Source of the DNA: Melieria omissa
Lineage: Eukaryota; Arthropoda; Insecta; Diptera; Ulidiidae
Direction of reading: 5' to 3'
NCBI GenBank assembly: GCA_963971225.1
Contig: OZ020267.1
Location: 83,813,648 to 83,877,647 of the forward strand
Length of the DNA: 64,000 bases
This document shows positions 45,801 to 59,984 of this stretch, piece by piece. A program made the position numbers and the translations under genes. The notes beneath the pieces are model-generated. The model worked only from the letters and a program-made list of their open reading frames with translations. It was not told where the DNA came from and made no database searches. Position 1 is the first letter of the stretch; every line of letters begins with the position of its first letter.

Positions 45801-48800
45801 TGCTTTTGTTGTTGTAGTTTTTGTTTTGGCGATTGGTTGGCCTTTCGGCAATGACAAATGGGAACATTATATTTTTTTCACTTATAATTTTAAGGGTCAA
45901 GCGAAATGCACAATGTGCTTTCAACTAATTCAATTAACTAAATAATTTGTTTGCACTTTTTTGGTCAACTTTACATGTATTGGTTTTTGCTTTTCCATAA
46001 GAAGACTTTGGGCACCCCTGATATAGATGTATCATGTGGTCGATATCACTTTTCCACAACGAAGTTCTCCTGCATTATCTGAGATAGCGAGAAGATTGAC
46101 CCCATTTATGAGAGCTCAAAACTCCAGCTAGGTTTTAAGGTTATTAGTTTTTCTATAAACCTAGAATCATCATATTTTACAAGCATTTTATCGATTTTGC
46201 AGTAGGCAGCCATTTAATGTCACTCTTGCGCATCGATCTGTTCATGATTGCCTAATAGTAATCAAATTATTGATTTAATTTGATAAAGCTGGGATCTCTA
46301 GCTACATTTTAAGGGGTTTTTTATTAACGTAACCTGTACCGTTTGGAATCTATAAGCGCTTTAGTGGTGAGTGTGTATTTTGTAATAGGCAGTTTTTCAA
46401 TGTTATCCTTGCGCATCGATATGCTCATTATTCCTGAAGGATAATGAAAAGTTAGGGACCAATATAGAAAGCATAAGACTCTGGCTAAATTTTAAGGGGT
46501 CAATTATTAATATGCACTTATGCATTTGGTGTTGACAAGCATTTTAGTGGTTGCACCCAAGTAGCAATTTTTTCAAAGTCACCGTTCCAAATCGATTTGC
46601 TTTCGAACCTTGGGGTATAGAAGGATGATTGATACCATTATAGAAAGCATACGAGTCTAGCTAAATAATAAGGCATAATATTATTAAAATCCGTTAACGG
46701 GTCGAGATTTAACAGCCATAATTTCGATCATGCTGCCGGTGGGATATTTTTGTATTTACCAAATTATTGAAAGGTGGTCACTCTGGCTTAATTTTGACGC
46801 CATTTTGATTAAAGTGATTGTGCGTACTTAGGTTCCACAAGCATTTGATTGGTTATATAGATCAGAGGTGCATTCTTTCAATCAGTCGTTGTTGTGACAG
46901 CAACGAAGCAACACGTGTGGGGGCTGCGCGGATTTTTGTTTTGTTTCCTCAAGAAATTCTATGTATGAAAAAAAATTAGATGCTTTTGTTGTTGTAGTTT
47001 TTGTTTTGGCGATTGGTTGGCCTTTCGGCAATGACAAATGGGAACATTATATTTTTTTCACTTATAATTTTAAGGGTCAAGCGAAATGCACAATGTGCTT
47101 TCAACTAATTCAATTAATTAAATAATTTGTTTGCATTTTTTTGGGCAAGTTTAAATGTATTGGTTTTTGCTTTTCCATAAGAAGACTTTGGGCACCCCTG
47201 ATATAGATGTATCATGTGGTCGATATCACTTTTCCACAACGAAATTCTCCTGCATTATTTGAGATAGCGAGAAGATTGACCCCATTTATGAAAGCTCAAA
47301 ACTCCAGCTAGGTTTTAAGGTTATTATTTTTTCTATAAACCTAGAATCATCATATTTTACAAGCATTTTATCGATTTTGCAGTAGGCAGCCATTTAATGT
47401 CACTCTTGCGCATCGATCTGTTCATGATTGCCTAATAGTAATCAAATTATTGATTTAATTTGATAAAGCTGCAATCTCTAGCTACATTTTAAGGGGTTTT
47501 TTATTAACGTAACCCATACCGTTTGGAATCTATAAGCACTTTAGTGGTGAGTGTGTATTTTGTAATAGGCAGTTTTTCAATGTTATCCTTGCGCATCGAT
47601 ATGCTCATTATTCCTGAAGGATAATGAAAAGTTAGGGACCAATATAGAAAGCATAAGACTCTGGCTAAATTTTAAGGGGTCAATTATTAATATGCACTTA
47701 TGCATTTGGTGTTGACAAGCATTTTAGTGGTTGCACCCAAGTAGCAATTTTTTCAAAGTCACCGTTCCAAATCGATTTGCTTTCGAACCTTGGGGTATAG
47801 AAGGATGATTGATACCATTATAGAAAGCATACGAGTGTAGCTAAATAATAAGGCATAATAATATTAAAATCCGTTAACGGGTCGAGATTTAACAGCCATA
47901 ATTTCGATCATGCTGCCGGTGGGATATTTTTTTTATTTACCAAATTGGTGAAAGGTGGTCACTCTGGCTTAATTTTGACGCCATTTTGATTAAAGTGATT
48001 GTGCGTGCTTAGGTTCCACAAGCATTTGATTGGTTATATAGATCAGAGGTGCATTATTTCAATCAGTCGTTGTTGTGACAGCAACGAAGCAACACGTGTG
48101 GGGGCTGCGCGGATTTTTGTTTTGTTTCCTCAAGAAATTCTATGTATGAAAAAAAATTAGATGCTTTTGTTGTTGTAGTTTTTGTTTTGGCGATTGGTTG
48201 GCCTTTCGGCAATGACAAATGGGAACATTATATTTTTTTCACTTATAATTTTAAGGGTCAAGCGAAATGCACAATGTGCTTTCAACTAATTCAATTAATT
48301 AAATAATTTGTTTGCATTTTTTTGGGCAAGTTTAAATGTATTGGTTTTTGCTTTTCCATAAGAAGACTTTGGGCACCCCTGATATAGATGTATCATGTGG
48401 TCGATATTACTTTTCCACAACGAAATTCTCCTGCATTATTTGAGATAGCGAGAAGATTGACCCCATTTATGAAAGCTCAAAACTCCAGCTAGGTTTTAAG
48501 GTTATTATTTTTTCTATAAACCTAGAATCATTATATTTTACAAGCATTTTATCGATTTTGCAGTAGGCAGCCATTTAATGTCACTCTTGCGCATCGATCT
48601 GTTCATGATTGCCTAATAGTAATCAAATTATTGATTTAATTTGATAAAGCTGCAATCTCTAGCTTCATTTTAAGGGGTTTTTTATTAACGTAACCCATAC
48701 CGTTTGGAATCTATAAGCACTTTAGTGGTGAGTGTGTATTTTGTAATAGGCAGTTTTTCAATGTTATCCTTGCGCATCGATATGCTCATTATTCCTGAAG

Positions 48801-51800
48801 GATAATGAAAAGTTAGGGACCAATATAGAAAGCATAAGACTCTGGCTAAATTTTAAGGGGTCAATTATGAATATGCACTTATGCATTTGGTGTTGACAAG
48901 CATTTTAGTGGTTGCACCCAAGTAGCAATTTTTTCAAAGTCACCGTTCCAAATCGATTTGCTTTCGAACCTTGGGGTATAGAAGGATGATTGATACCATT
49001 ATAGAAAGCATACGAGTCTAGCTAAATAATAAGGCATAATATTATTAAAATCCGTTAACGGGTCGAGATTTAACAGCCATAATTTCGATCATGCTGCCGG
49101 TGGGATAATTTTTTATTTACCAAATTATTGAAAGGTGGTCACTCTGGCTTAATTTTGACGCCATTTTGATTAAAGTGATTGTGCGTACTTAGGTTCCACA
49201 AGCATTTGATTGGTTATATAGATCAGAGGTGCATTCTTTCAATCAGTCGTTGTTGTGACAGCAACGAAGCAACACGTGTGGGGGCTGCGCGGATTTTTGT
49301 TTTGTTTCCTCAAGAAATTCTATGTATGAAAAAAAATTAGATGCTTTTGTTGTTGTAGTTTTTGTTTTGGCGATTGGTTGGCCTTTCGCCAATGACAAAT
49401 GGGAACATTATATTTTTTTCACTTATAATTTTAAGGGTCAAGCGAAATGCACAATGTGCTTTCAACTAATTCAATTAATTAAATAATTTGTTTGCATTTT
49501 TTTGGGCAACTTTAAATGTATTGGTTTTTGCTTTTCCATAAGAAGACTTTGGGCACCCCTGATATAGATGTATCATGTGGTCGATATCACTTTTCCACAA
49601 CGAAATTCTCCTGCATTATTTGAGATAGCGAGAAGATTGACCCCATTTATGAAAGCTCAAAACTCCAGCTAGGTTTTAAGGTTATTATTTTTTCTATAAA
49701 CCTAGAATCATCATATTTTACAAGCATTTTATCGATTTTGCAGTAGGCAGCCATTTAATGTCACTCTTGCGCATCGATCTGTTCATGCTTGCCTAATAGT
49801 AATCAAATTATTGATTTAATTTGATAAAGCTGCAATCTCTAGCTACATTTTAAGGGGTTTTTTATTAACGTAACCCATACCGTTTGGAATCTATAAGCAC
49901 TTTAGTGGTGAGTGTGTATTTTGTAATAGGCAGTTTTTCAATGTTATCCTTGCGCATCGATATGCTCATTATTCCTGAAGGATAATGAAAAGTTAGGGAC
50001 CAATATAGAAAGCATAAGACTCTGGCTAAATTTTAAGGGGTCAATTATTAATATGCACTTATGCATTTGGTGTTGACAAGCATTTTAGTGGTTGCACCCA
50101 AGTAGCAATTTTTCCAAAGTTACCGTTCCAAATCGATTTGCTTTCGAACCTTGGGGTATAGAAGGATGATTGATACCATTATAGAAAGCATACGAGTCTA
50201 GCTAAATAATAAGGCATAATATTATTAAAATCCGTTAACGGGTCGAGATTTAACAGCCATAATTTCGATCATGCTGCCGGTGGGATATTTTTTTATTTAC
50301 CAAATTATTGAAAGGTGGTCACTCTGGCTTAATTTTGACGCCATTTTGATTAAAGTGATTGTGCGTACTTAGGTTCCACAAGCATTTGATTGGTTATATA
50401 GATCAGAGGTGCATTCTTTCAATCAGTCGTTGTTGTGACAGCAACGAAGCAACACGTGTGGGGGCTGCGCGGATTTTTGTTTTGTTTCCTCAAGAAATTC
50501 TATGTATGAAAAAAATTAGATGCTTTTGTTGTTGTAGTTTTTGTTTTGGCGATTGGTTGGCCTTTCGGCAATGACAAATGGGAACATTATATTTTTTTCA
50601 CTTATAATTTTAAGGGTCAAGCGAAATGCACAATGTGCTTTCAACTAATTCAATTAATTATTTAATTATTTATTATTATTTAATTTGTTTGCATTTTTTT
50701 GGGCAACTTTAAATGTATTGGTTTTTGCTTTTCCATAAGAAGACTTTGGGCACCCCTGATATAGATGTATCATGTGGTCGATATCACTTTTCCACAACGA
50801 AATTCTCCTGCATTATTTGAGATAGCGAGAAGATTGACCCCATTTATGAAAGCTCAAAACTCCAGCTAGGTTTTAACGTTATTATTTTTTCTATAAACCT
50901 AGAATCATCATATTTTACAAGCATTTTATCGATTTTGCAGTAGGCAGCCATTTAATGTCACTCTTGCGCATCGATCTGTTCATGATTGCCTAATAGTAAT
51001 CAAATTATTGATTTAATTTGATAAAGCTGCAATCTCTAGCTACATTTTAAGGGGTTTTTTATTAACGTAACCCATACCGTTTGGAATCTATAAGCACTTT
51101 AGTGGTGAGTGTGTATTTTGTAATAGGCAGTTTTTCAATGTTATCCTTGCGCATCGATATGCTCATTATTCCTGAAGGATAATGAAAAGTTAGGGACCAA
51201 TATAGAAAGCATAAGACTCTGGCTAAATTTTAAGGGGTCAATTATTAATATGCACTTATGCATTTGGTGTTGACAAGCATTTTAGTGGTTGCACCCAAGT
51301 AGCAATTTTTTCAAAGTCACCGTTCCAAATCGATTTGCTTTCGAACCTTGGGGTATAGAAGGATGATTGATACCATTATAGAAAGCATACGAGTCTAGCT
51401 AAATAATAAGGCATAATATTATTAAAATCCGTTAACGGGTCGAGATTTAACAGCCATAATTTCGATCATGCTGCCGGTGGGATATTTTTTTATTTACCAA
51501 ATTATTGAAAGGTGGTCACTCTGGCTTAATTTTGACGCCATTTTGATTAAAGTGATTGTGCGTACTTAGGTTCCACAAGCATTTGATTGGTTATATAGAT
51601 CAGAGGTGCATTCTTTCAATCAGTCGTTGTTGTGACAGCAACGAAGCAACACGTGTGGGGGCTGCGCGGATTTTTGTTTTGTTTCCTCAAGAAATTCTAT
51701 GTATGAAAAAAAATTAGATGCTTTTGTTGTTGTAGTTTTTGTTTTGGCGATTGGTTGGCCTTTCGGCAATGACAAATGGGAACATTATATTTTTTTCACT

Positions 51801-54800
51801 TATAATTTTAAGGGTCAAGCGAAATGCACAATGTGCTTTCAACTAATTCAATTAATTAAATAATTTGTTTGCATTTTTTTGGGCAACTTTAAATGTATTG
51901 GTTTTTGCTTTTCCATAAGAAGACTTTGGGCACCCCTGATATAGATGTATCATGTGGTCGATATCACTTTTCCACAACGAAATTCTCCTGCATTATTTGA
52001 GATAGCGAGAAGATTGACCCCATTTATGAAAGCTCAAAACTCCAGCTAGGTTTTAAGGTTATTATTTTTTCTATAAACCTAGAATCATCATATTTTACAA
52101 GCATTTTATCGATTTTGCAGTAGGCAGCCATTTAATGTCACCCTTGCGCATCGATCTGTTCATGATTGCCTAATAGTAATCAAATTATTGATTTAATTTG
52201 ATAAAGCTGCAATCTCTAGCTACATTTTAAGGGGTTTTTTATTAACGTAACCCATACCGTTTGGAATCTATAAGCACTTTAGTGGTGAGTGTGTATTTTG
52301 TAATAGGCAGTTTTTCAATGTTATCCTTGCGCATCGATATGCTCATTATTCCTGAAGGATAATGAAAAGTTAGGGACCAATATAGAAAGCATAAGACTCT
52401 GGCTAAATTTTAAGGGGTCAATTATTAATATGCACTTATGCATTTGGTGTTGACAAGCATTTTAGTGGTTGCACCCAAGTAGCAATTTTTTCAAAGTCAC
52501 CGTTCCAAATCGATTTGCTTTCGAACCTTGGGGTATAGAAGGATGATTGATACCATTATAGAAAGCATACGAGTCTAGCTAAATAATAAGGCATAATATT
52601 ATTAAAATCCGTTAACGGGTCGAGATTTAACAGCCATAATTTCGATCATGCTGCCGGTGGGATATTTTTTTATTTACCAAATTATTGAAAGGTGGTCACT
52701 CTGGCTTAATTTTGACGCCATTTTGATTAAAGTGATTGTGCGTACTTAGGTTCCACAAGCATTTGATTGGTTATATAGATCAGAGGTGCATTCTTTCAAT
52801 CAGTCGTTGTTGTGACAGCAACGAAGCAACACGTGTGGGGGCTGCGCGGATTTTTGTTTTGTTTCCTCAAGAAATTCTATGTATGAAAAAAAATTAGATG
52901 CTTTTGTTGTTGTAGTTTTTGTTTTGGCGATTGGTTGGCCTTTCGGCAATGACAAATGGGAACATTATATTTTTTTCACTTATAATTTTAAGGGTCAAGC
53001 GAAATGCACAATGTGCTTTCAACTAATTCAATTAATTATTTAATTATTTATTATTATTTAATTTGTTTGCATTTTTTTGGGCAACTTTAAATGTATTGGT
53101 TTTTGCTTTTCCATAAGAAGACTTTGGGCACCCCTGATATAGATGTATCATGTGGTCGATATCACTTTTCCACAACGAAATTCTCCTGCATTATTTGAGA
53201 TAGCGAGAAGATTGACCCCATTTATGAAAGCTGAAAACTCCAGCTAGGTTTTAAGGTTATTATTTTTTCTATAAACCAAGAATCATCATATTTTACAAGC
53301 ATTTTATCGATTTTGCAGTAGGCAGCCATTTAATGTCACTCTTGCGTATCGATCTGTTCATGATTGCCTAATAGTAATCAAATTATTGATTTAATTTGAT
53401 AAAGCTGCAATCTCTAGCTACATTTTAAGGGGTTTTTTATTAACGTAACCCATACCGTTTGGAATCTATAAGCACTTTAGTGGTGAGTGTGTATTTTGTA
53501 ATAGGCAGTTTTTCAATGTTATCCTTGCGCATCGATATGCTCATTATTCCTGAAGGATAATGAAAAGTTAGGGACCAATATAGAAAGCATAAGACTCTGG
53601 CTAAATTTTAAGGGGTCAATTATTAATATGCACTTATGCATTTGGTGTTGACAAGCATTTTAGTGGTTGCACCCAAGTAGCAATTTTTTCAAAGTCACCG
53701 TTCCAAATCGATTTGCTTTCGAACCTTGGGGTATAGAAGGATGATTGATACCATTATAGAAAGCATAGGACTGTAGCTAAATAATAAGGCATAATAATAT
53801 TAAAATCCGTTAACGGGTCGAGATTTAACAGCCATAATTTCGATCATGCTGCCGGTGGGATATTTTTTTTATTTACCAAATTGGTGAAAGGTGGTCACTC
53901 TGGCTTAATTTTGACGCCATTTTGATTAAAGTGATTGTGCGTACTTAGGTTCCACAAGCATTTGATTGGTTATATAGATCAGAGGTGCATTCTTTCAATC
54001 AGTCGTTGTTGTGACAGCAACGAAGCAACACGTGTGGGGGCTGCGCGGATTTTTGTTTTGTTTCCTCAAGAAATTCTATGTATGAAAAAAAATTAGATGC
54101 TTTTGTTGTTGTAGTTTTTGTTTTGGCGATTGGTTGGCCTTTCGGCAATGACAAATGGGAACATTACATTTTTTTCACTTATAATTTTAAGGGTCAAGCG
54201 AAATGCACAATGTGCTTTCAACTAATTCAATTAATTAAATAATTTGTTTGCATTTTTTTGGGCAACTTTAAATGTATTGGTTTTTGCTTTTCCATAAGAA
54301 GACTTTGGGCACCCCTGATATAGATGTATCATGTGGTCGATATCACTTTTCCACAACGAAATTCTCCTGCATTATTTGAGATAGCGAGAAGATTGACCCC
54401 ATTTATGAAAGCTCAAAACTCCAGCTAGGTTTTAAGGTTATTATTTTTTCTATAAACCTAGAATCATCATATTTTACAAGCATTTTATCGATTTTGCAGT
54501 AGGCAGCCATTTAATGTCACTCTTGCGCATCGATCTGTTCATGATTGCCTAATAGTAATCAAATTATTGATTTAATTTGATAAAGCTGCAATCTCTAGCT
54601 ACATTTTAAGGGGTTTTTTATTAACGTAACCCATACCGTTTGGAATCTATAAGCACTTTAGTGGTGAGTGTGTATTTTGTAATAGGCAGTTTTTCAATGT
54701 TATCCTTGCGCATCGATATGCTCATTATTCCTGAAGGATAATGAAAAGTTAGGGACCAATATAGAAAGCATAAGACTCTGGCTAAATTTTAAGGGGTCAA

Positions 54801-57800
54801 TTATTAATATGCACTTATGCATTTGGTGTTGACAAGCATTTTAGTGGTTGCACCCAAGTAGCAATTTTTTCAAAGTCACTGTTCCAAATCGATTTGCTTT
54901 CGAACCTTGGGGTATAGAAGGATGATTGATACCATTATAGAAAGCATACGAGTCTAGCTAAATAATAAGGCATAATATTATTAAAATCCGTTAACGGGTC
55001 GAGATCTAACAGCCATAATTTCGATCATGCTGCCGGTGGGATATTTTTTTATTTACCAAATTATTGAAAGGTGGTCACTCTGGCTTAATTTTGACGCCAT
55101 TTTGATTAAAGTGATTGTGCGTACTTAGGTTCCACAAGCATTTGATTGGTTATATAGATCAGAGGTGCATTCTTTCAATCAGTCGTTGTTGTGACAGCAA
55201 CGAAGCAACACGTGTGGGGGCTGCGCGGATTTTTGTTTTGTTTCCTCAAGAAATTCTATGTATGAAAAAAAATTAGATGCTTTTGTTGTTGTAGTTTTTG
55301 TTTTGGCGATTGGTTGGCCTTTCGGCAATGACAAATGGGAACATTATATTTTTTTCACTTATAATTTTAAGGGTCAAGCGAAATGCACAATGTGCTTTCA
55401 ACTAATTCAATTAATTATTTAATTATTTATTATTATTTAATTTGTTTGCATTTTTTTGGGCAACTTTAAATGTATTGGTTTTTGCTTTTCCATAAGAAGA
55501 CTTTGGGCACCCCTGATATAGATGTATCATGTGGTCGATATCACTTTTCCACAACGAAATTCTCCTGCATTATTTGAGATAGCGAGAAGATTGACCCCAT
55601 TTATGAAAGCTCAAAACTCCAGCTAGGTTTTAAGGTTATTATTTTTTCTATAAACCAAGAATCATCATATTTTACAAGCATTTTATCGATTTTGCAGTAG
55701 GCAGCCATTTAATGTCACTCTTGCGTATCGATCTGTTCATGATTGCCTAATAGTAATCAAATTATTGATTTAATTTGATAAAGCTGCAATCTCTAGCTAC
55801 ATTTTAAGGGGTTTTTTATTAACGTAACCCATACCGTTTGGAATCTATAAGCACTTTAGTGGTGAGTGTGTATTTTGTAATAGGCAGTTTTTCAATGTTA
55901 TCCTTGCGCATCGATATGCTCATTATTCCTGAAGGATAATGAAAAGTTAGGGACCAATATAGAAAGCATAAGACTCTGGCTAAATTTTAAGGGGTCAATT
56001 ATTAATATGCACTTATGCATTTGGTGTTGACAAGCATTTTAGTGGTTGCACCCTAGTAGCAATTTTTTCAAAGTCACCGTTCCAAATCGATTTGCTTTCG
56101 AACGTTGGGGTATAGAAGGATGATTGATACCATTATAGAAAGCATACGACTGTAGCTAAATAATAAGGCATAATAATATTAAAATCCGTTAACGGGTCGA
56201 GATTTAACAGCCATAATTTCGATCATGCTGCCGGTGGGATATTTTTTTTATTTACCAAATTGGTGAAAGGTGGTCACTCTGGCTTAATTTTGACGCCATT
56301 TTGATTAAAGTGATTGTGCGTACTTAGGTTCCACAAGCATTTGATTGGTTATATAGATCAGAGGTGCATTCTTTCAATCAGTCGTTGTTGTGACAGCAAC
56401 GAAGCAACACGTGTGGGGGCTGCGCGGATTTTTGTTTTGTTTCCTCAAGAAATTCTATGTATGAAAAAAAATTAGATGCTTTTGTTGTTGTAGTTTTTGT
56501 TTTGGCGATTGGTTGGCCTTTCGGCAATGACAAATGGGAACATTATATTTTTTTCACTTATAATTTTAAGGGTCAAGCGAAATGCACAATGTGCTTTCAA
56601 CTAATTCAATTAATTAAATAATTTGTTTGCATTTTTTTGGGCAAGTTTAAATGTATTGGTTTTTGCTTTTCCATAAGAAGACTTTGGGCACCCCTGATAT
56701 AGATGTATCATGTGGTCGATATCACTTTTCCACAACGAAATTCTCCTGCATTATTTGAGATAGCGAGAAGATTGACCCCATTTATGAAAGCTCAAAACTC
56801 CAGCTAGGTTTTAAGGTTATTATTTTTTCTATAAACCTAGAATCATCATATTTTACAAGCATTTTATCGATTTTGCAGTAGGCAGCCATTTAATGTCACT
56901 CTTGCGCATCGATCTGTTCATGATTGCCTAATAGTAATCAAATTATTGATTTAATTTGATAAAGCTGCAATCTCTAGCTACATTTTAAGGGGTTTTTTAT
57001 TAACGTAACCCATACCGTTTGGAATCTATAAGCACTTTAGTGGTGAGTGTGTATTTTGTAATAGGCAGTTTTTCAATGTTATCCTTGCGCATCGATATGC
57101 TCATTATTCCTGAAGGATAATGAAAAGTTAGGGACCAATATAGAAAGCATAAGACTCTGGCTAAATTTTAAGGGGTCAATTATTAATATGCACTTATGCA
57201 TTTGGTGTTGACAAGCATTTTAGTGGTTGCACCCAAGTAGCAATTTTTTCAAAGTCACCGTTCCAAATCGATTTGCTTTCGAACCTTGGGGTATAGAAGG
57301 ATGATTGATACCATTATAGAAAGCATACGAGTCTAGCTAAATAATAAGGCATAATATTATTAAAATCCGTTAACGGGTCGAGATTTAACAGCCATAATTT
57401 CGATCATGCTGCCGGTGGGATATTTTTTTATTTACCAAATTATTGAAAGGTGGTCACTCTGGCTTAATTTTGACGCCATTTTGATTAAAGTGATTGTGCG
57501 TACTTAGGTTCCACAAGCATTTGATTGGTTATATAGATCAGAGGTGCATTCTTTCAATCAGTCGTTGTTGTGACAGCAACGAAGCAACACGTGTGGGGGC
57601 TGCGCGGATTTTTGTTTTGTTTCCTCAAGAAATTCTATGTATGAAAAAAAATTAGATGCTTTTGTTGTTGTAGTTTTTGTTTTGGCGATTGGTTGGCCTT
57701 TCGGCAATGACAAATGGGAACATTATATTTTTTTCACTTATAATTTTAAGGGTCAAGCGAAATGCACAATGTGCTTTCAACTAATTCAATTAATTAAATA

Positions 57801-59972
57801 ATTTGTTTGCATTTTTTTGGGCAACTTTAAATGTATTGGTTTTTGCTTTTCCATAAGAAGACTTTGGGCACCCCTGATATAGATGTATCATGTGGTCGAT
57901 ATCACTTTTCCACAACGAAATTCTCCTGCATTATTTGAGATAGCGAGAAGATTGACCCCATTTATGAAAGCTCAAAACTCCAGCTTGGTTTTAAGGTTAT
58001 TATTTTTTCTATAAACCTAGAATCATCATATTTTACAAGCATTTTATCGATTTTGCAGTAGGCAGCCATTTAATGTCACTCTTGCGCATCGATCTGTTCA
58101 TGATTGCCTAATAGTAATCAAATTATTGATTTAATTTGATAAAGCTGCAATCTCTAGCTACATTTTAAGGGGTTTTTTATTAACGTAACCCATACCGTTT
58201 GGAATCTATAAGCACTTTAGTGGTGAGTGTGTATTTTGTAATAGGCAGTTTTTCAATGTTATCCTTGCGCATCGATATGCTCATTATTCCTGAAGGATAA
58301 TGAAAAGTTAGGGACCAATATAGAAAGCATAAGACTCTGGCTAAATTTTAAGGGGTCAATTATTAATATGCACTTATGCATTTGGTGTTGACAAGCATTT
58401 TAGTGGTTGCACCCAAGTAGCAATTTTTTCAAAGTCACCGTTCCAAATCGATTTGCTTTCGAACCTTGGGGTATAGAAGGATGATTGATACCATTATAGA
58501 AAGCATACGAGTCTAGCTAAATAATAAGGCATAATATTATTAAAATCCGTTAACGGGTCGAGATTTAACAGCTATAATTTCGATCATGCTGCCGGTGGGA
58601 TATTTTTTTATTTACCAAATTATTGAAAGGTGGTCACTCTGGCTTAATTTTGACGCCATTTTGATTAAAGTGATTGTGCGTACTTAGGTTCCACAAGCAT
58701 TTGATTGGTTATATAGATCAGAGGTGCATTCTTTCAATCAGTCGTTGTTGTGACAGCAACGAAGCAACACGTGTGGGGGCTGCGCGGATTTTTGTTTTGT
58801 TTCCTCAAGAAATTCTATGTATGAAAAAAAATTAGATGCTTTTGTTGTTGTAGTTTTTGTTTTGGCGATTGGTTGGCCTTTCGGCAATGACAAATGGGAA
58901 CATTATATTTTTTTCACTTATAATTTTAAGGGTCAAGCGAAATGCACAATGTGCTTTCAACTAATTCAATTAATTAAATAATTTGTTTGCATTTTTTTGG
59001 ACAAGTTTAAATGTATTGGTTTTTGCTTTTCCATAAGAAGACTTTGGGCACCCCTGATATAGATGTATCATGTGGTCGATATCACTTTTTCACAACGAAA
59101 TTCTCCTGCATTATTTGAGATAGCGAGAAGATTGACCCCATTTATGAAAGCTCAAAACTCCAGCTAGGTTTTAAGGTTATTATTTTTTCTATAAACCTAG
59201 AATCATCATATTTTACAAGCATTTTATCGATTTTGCAGTAGGCAGCCATTTAATGTCACTCTTGCGCATCGATCTGTTCATGATTGCCTAATAGTAATCA
59301 AATTATTGATTTAATTTGATAAAGCTGCAATCTCTAGCTACATTTTAAGGGGTTTTTTATTAACGTAACCCGTACCGTTTGGAATCTATAAGCACTTTAG
59401 TGGTGAGTGTGTATTTTGTAATAGGCAGTTTTTCAATGTTATCCTTGCGCATCGATATGCTCATTATTCCTGAAGGATAATGAAAAGTTAGGGACCAATA
59501 TAGAAAGCATAAGACTCTGGCTAAATTTTAAGGGGTCAATTATTAATATGCACTTATGCATTTGGTGTTGACAAGCATTTTAGTGGTTGCACCCAAGTAG
59601 CAATTTTTTCAAAGTCACCGTTCCAAATCGATTTGCTTTCGAACCTTGGGGTATAGAAGGATGATTGATACCATTATAGAAAGCATACGAGTCTAGCTAA
59701 ATAATAAGGCATAATATTATTAAAATCCGTTAACGGGTCGAGATTTAACAGCCATAATTTCGATCATGCTGCCGGTGGGATATTTTTTTATTTACCAAAT
59801 TATTGAAAGGTGGTCACTCTGGCTTAATTTTGACGCCATTTTGATTAAAGTGATTGTGCGTACTTAGGTTCCACAAGCATTTGATTGGTTATATAGATCA
59901 GAGGTGCATTCTTTCAATCAGTCGTTGTTGTGACAGCAACGAAGCAACACGTGTGGGGGCTGCGCGGATTTT

Positions 59973-59984
59973 TGTTTTCAGGAA
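59973..59984. other. Satellite inversion breakpoint (59978/59979)
   Basis: The plus-oriented copy runs normally to GCGGATTTTTGTTTT and stops at 59978. From 59979 the sequence is the reverse complement of another part of the monomer (CAGGAATAATGAGCATATCG). The two sides are at different monomer phases, so this is not a perfect palindrome centre. Two T residues at 59977-59978 fit either side, a microhomology consistent with end joining. No foreign sequence lies at the junction. Confidence 0.9.

Larger units (their letters stand above)
26757..59978 (+). repeat. Satellite array block 3 (direct, 33 kb uninterrupted)
   Basis: About 28 head-to-tail copies with no other insertion. Anchors: 27933, 29103, 30301, 31471, 32668, 33866, 35046, 36244, 37424, 38622, 39802, 40982, 42162, 43342, 44496 (variant GAGGTGCATT then G), 45684, 46865, 48046, 49226, 50406, 51603, 52783, 53982, 55162, 56361, 57541, 58721 and 59901. 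Periods of 1180 and about 1198 alternate in two zones (33.9-38.6 kb and 50.4-56.4 kb) because of an 18-bp AT-rich insertion. The 1154-bp copy ending at 44496 has lost about 26 bp between the CGCCATTTTGATTAAAG region and the TATA box. Copies at 42.4-46.7 kb and before 28.5 kb are more diverged than the rest. No gene is seen in the block. Confidence 0.98.

Noticed and set aside
8117..50574. Recurring open frames of 64-102 codons in the satellite, beginning MCVLRFHKHL on the plus strand or MKAHCAFRLT on the minus strand
   Set aside because: They are the same satellite bases read in different copies, and appear or vanish with single-base or 16-bp indels. They have no recognisable domain, and the two families are antisense to each other. 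Treated as chance frames.
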